Shown here piece by piece: positions 4,581-6,420 of a stretch of 6,420 bases of DNA. A program made the position numbers and the translations under genes. The stretch covers positions 1 to 6,420 of the forward strand of contig DATIXD010000153.1 in NCBI GenBank assembly GCA_035518875.1, given 5' to 3'. Under the pieces are notes generated by a model. That model was not told where the DNA came from, made no database searches, and was given only the letters and a program-made list of their open reading frames with translations. The first letter of the stretch is position 1. The number at the start of each line of letters is the position of its first letter. The DNA is from DATIXD01 sp035518875. Lineage in GTDB: Bacteria > Pseudomonadota > Gammaproteobacteria > Methylococcales > Methylococcaceae.

Positions 4581-6420
4581 TCAGAAGCCGAAGTTCAGGC
4601 CGCCCATGACGTTGAATCCCGGGTCGCGGAACTGCCAGGGCATCAGGTAGCGACGATTGGTAAGGTTGTTCAGGTCAGTGAAAAGCGACACCCGGTAAGA
4701 GTCCGTTTGACATAAGGTCTTCTCGACCTTCAGGTTCAGAATCTGATAAGGGCCAAAAACCGATCGCCCACTTCTAGAGGTGCTGTCATAGTACTCCCCC
4801 ACTGCGTGCAGGTATGGCGATAGTTTCAGTCCGCGGGGCAAATTCATTTCCAGCCCGGCATTGACGACGTACCCGGGAACAAAGGGGATTGCGGCCCCGT
4901 CCTGGTCCCTGTCGATCGGGTTGCCAATGCGTGACGCCGTGCGGGTGTAATTGGCGAAGAGGTGCATAGTGTCATTGATGTAATGGTCGTAGACCAGTTC
5001 CAGACCATACGAGTGAGCATTCCCGGCATTCACGGACTTGGTTTGCGAAGGATTGTTGCTGATGACGTTGTCGACTATGGCATCGCTGATTCTGTTGTAA
5101 AACCCGCGTACTCCAATCGTCGAACGCTCCGTGACGGCATAATCGACACCGAAATCGGAACCAATGCCGCTTTCGGGCTTGAGGTCGGGATTCGGCAATT
5201 GTCCGTTGCGGCCCTGCAGCCCGAGGTCGCTCGAGTTGAGTGTGCCGCCGACCGACTTCGCCGCTGGAGAGATGAAGCTGGAACCCACGTTGGAATAGGC
5301 TGAGAGCTTCCTGCTGAAGTTGTAACGGGCGCCGGTGCTCCAGAGGACCCTGGACCACGACTTGTCGGGCAAGCCCGGCAGTGCACCCCCTAACACGTAG
5401 TAGGTATCCGAGGTCCGGTTAAATCGGACTCCGGCACGCAGTATCCAGTTTTGAACCACATACTTTTCCTGCATGTAGAGGCCGGCGCTCAGCGACCTGG
5501 AGTCGTTGCCGATCGAACGCGGTCCATTTGCCTCGGTATAGGTCCTGTAGGTGGCATACTGCGCGTCGGCGCCTATGGTGAAGATACTGTCGCCATGGTG
5601 CTTCAAGTTGAAAGTCAAATCGGTAGGGACGATCTTTTGTTGGACGCCGGAGTGATCGAGAAGGGCGAGGCTGGTTGGATAGTTATCGTCGCCCCAGCGG
5701 CGGTCGTAGTTGCGAAGGCCGGTCTTCAACTGGATATTCAGCGTGCCGTTGACCTGATTTGTATAGGCTGCATTTAAGGTGTCGTAGTTGTGCCCGTAAT
5801 CCCGGTTGATCCTGCCGGTGAAACCATCGTGGGTGGTGTGCTGCACGAAAAACGAGATCTTCTGGTGATCGCCAATGAAGTAGGTGGCCTTGCCGTAGAA
5901 CTTCATCTTTTTGTAAGCCGGATCGTCAATCATACCCAGCCACGAGCCGGGTGCGCCGTAGTCCGTGTAATCCGATCTCTCGTAGCTTGCGCCGAGAAAG
6001 TAATGCAGGTTCCCCTTGTGATCCTGATGGTAGAGACAGGCGGCGAATGTGCCCCACGAACCGCCGCCCAACAATACCGAGGTTTTGGGTGTCTCAATCC
6101 GCTCCTTCAAAACCAGGTTGGTGATTCCGGCCAGCGGGGCCTGGGTGCCTGCAAAATCGGCGCTGAGGTAGTTCGAATACATTACGGAGGCCGGGCCCTG
6201 ATGCGTCTCGACCCGCTCGAATGCCCAGGGGTCAAGGCTCATCGTATCCACAAAGGAATCGATCGGCAGACCGTCGAGGAGGTAACTGTTGTACTTTGGC
6301 CCGAGTCCGCCGTATGAACCCCAGTTCGCATCATTGCGGGAGAGTACGGTGACAGAGATACCGGGTTGATACTGGAGCAACTCGGAGATGTTCCTGGCGC
6401 TGGTCGCCAGCGCGGCGATC
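4581..6420 (-). CDS. TonB-dependent outer-membrane receptor, probable nickel-complex receptor (5' truncated by the window)
   Basis: The frame is open from the right edge to a TGA at 4583-4581, 612 whole codons. It has no true start inside the window: the TTG at 6380 lies within conserved plug sequence, with ARNISELLQYQPGISV read straight across it. The plug domain shows YNSYLLDGLPIDSF, AFERVETHQGPASVMY and ITNLVLKER, the usual 'LDG.P', 'ERVE...GPAS..Y' and 'G.TN.V.KE' pattern. The beta-barrel follows, with alternating aromatic strands such as NLHYFLGASYERSDY. The end is canonical: DLNNLTNRRYLMPWQF, then FNVMGGLNFGF with a terminal Phe. Such receptors move scarce metal chelates across the outer membrane using TonB-ExbBD energy; none of those genes is here. 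Being first in an operon with nikMQO suggests a nickel or cobalt chelate as substrate, but the barrel sequence alone does not show this. The signal peptide, TonB box and promoter are outside the window. Confidence 0.9.
   Translation of the reverse strand, partial: IAALATSARNISELLQYQPGISVTVLSRNDANWGSYGGLGPKYNSYLLDGLPIDSFVDTMSLDPWAFERVETHQGPASVMYSNYLSADFAGTQAPLAGITNLVLKERIETPKTSVLLGGGSWGTFAACLYHQDHKGNLHYFLGASYERSDYTDYGAPGSWLGMIDDPAYKKMKFYGKATYFIGDHQKISFFVQHTTHDGFTGRINRDYGHNYDTLNAAYTNQVNGTLNIQLKTGLRNYDRRWGDDNYPTSLALLDHSGVQQKIVPTDLTFNLKHHGDSIFTIGADAQYATYRTYTEANGPRSIGNDSRSLSAGLYMQEKYVVQNWILRAGVRFNRTSDTYYVLGGALPGLPDKSWSRVLWSTGARYNFSRKLSAYSNVGSSFISPAAKSVGGTLNSSDLGLQGRNGQLPNPDLKPESGIGSDFGVDYAVTERSTIGVRGFYNRISDAIVDNVISNNPSQTKSVNAGNAHSYGLELVYDHYINDTMHLFANYTRTASRIGNPIDRDQDGAAIPFVPGYVVNAGLEMNLPRGLKLSPYLHAVGEYYDSTSRSGRSVFGPYQILNLKVEKTLCQTDSYRVSLFTDLNNLTNRRYLMPWQFRDPGFNVMGGLNFGF

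Noticed and set aside
5353..5366. CACGACTTGT in the receptor gene, shared with the complement of the inverted repeat upstream of nikR
   Set aside because: Only one half-site is present and it lies deep inside coding sequence; a ten-base match is best taken as chance.

Overview
The window carries what looks like a nickel (possibly cobalt) acquisition locus from a Gram-negative bacterium. Gram-negative is inferred from a TonB-dependent outer-membrane receptor, a probable lipoprotein, and a transporter subunit with a cleavable signal peptide. The DNA is moderately GC-rich, and at least one gene (nikO) appears to start at TTG. I cannot fix the phylum from sequence alone. Acidobacteriota or a proteobacterium would both fit.

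Layout, left to right. Positions 1-116 (+) are the last 37 codons of a RegA/PrrA/ActR-type response regulator (Fis-like helix-turn-helix), probably closed by an intrinsic terminator at about 149-192. Positions 117-558 hold no convincing gene. They contain a Fur-box-like palindrome (about 311-328), a candidate sigma70-type promoter (400-427) and a 27-nt inverted repeat (487-513) that is the best candidate NikR operator. Positions 559-987 (+) are nikR, the nickel-responsive ribbon-helix-helix repressor, with all four expected nickel ligands. After a 113-bp convergent gap, everything else lies on the minus strand and reads from right to left: a TonB-dependent receptor (6420 to 4581, 5' end outside the window), an unrecognised secreted protein or lipoprotein (4574 to 3975), nikM fused to a NikN-like tail (3934 to 2816), nikQ (2759 to 1914) and nikO (1880 to 1101).

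Together the minus-strand genes describe an uptake path across both membranes. The receptor would bring a metal complex through the outer membrane using TonB energy. The small exported protein sits where a periplasmic metal handler or accessory factor could act. The energy-coupling-factor (ECF) type transporter NikM(N)-NikQ-NikO would move the ion across the inner membrane at the cost of ATP. NikR, encoded convergently at the tail of the operon, would be the nickel sensor. The close spacing (about 6, 40, 56 and 33 bp between genes) supports a single operon. Its promoter, and any NikR site in front of it, lie to the right of the window.

The most interesting points are the uncharacterised protein built into the operon, the receptor's implied nickel role, and the inverted repeat upstream of nikR whose length matches known NikR operators although its sequence differs from the E. 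coli one.
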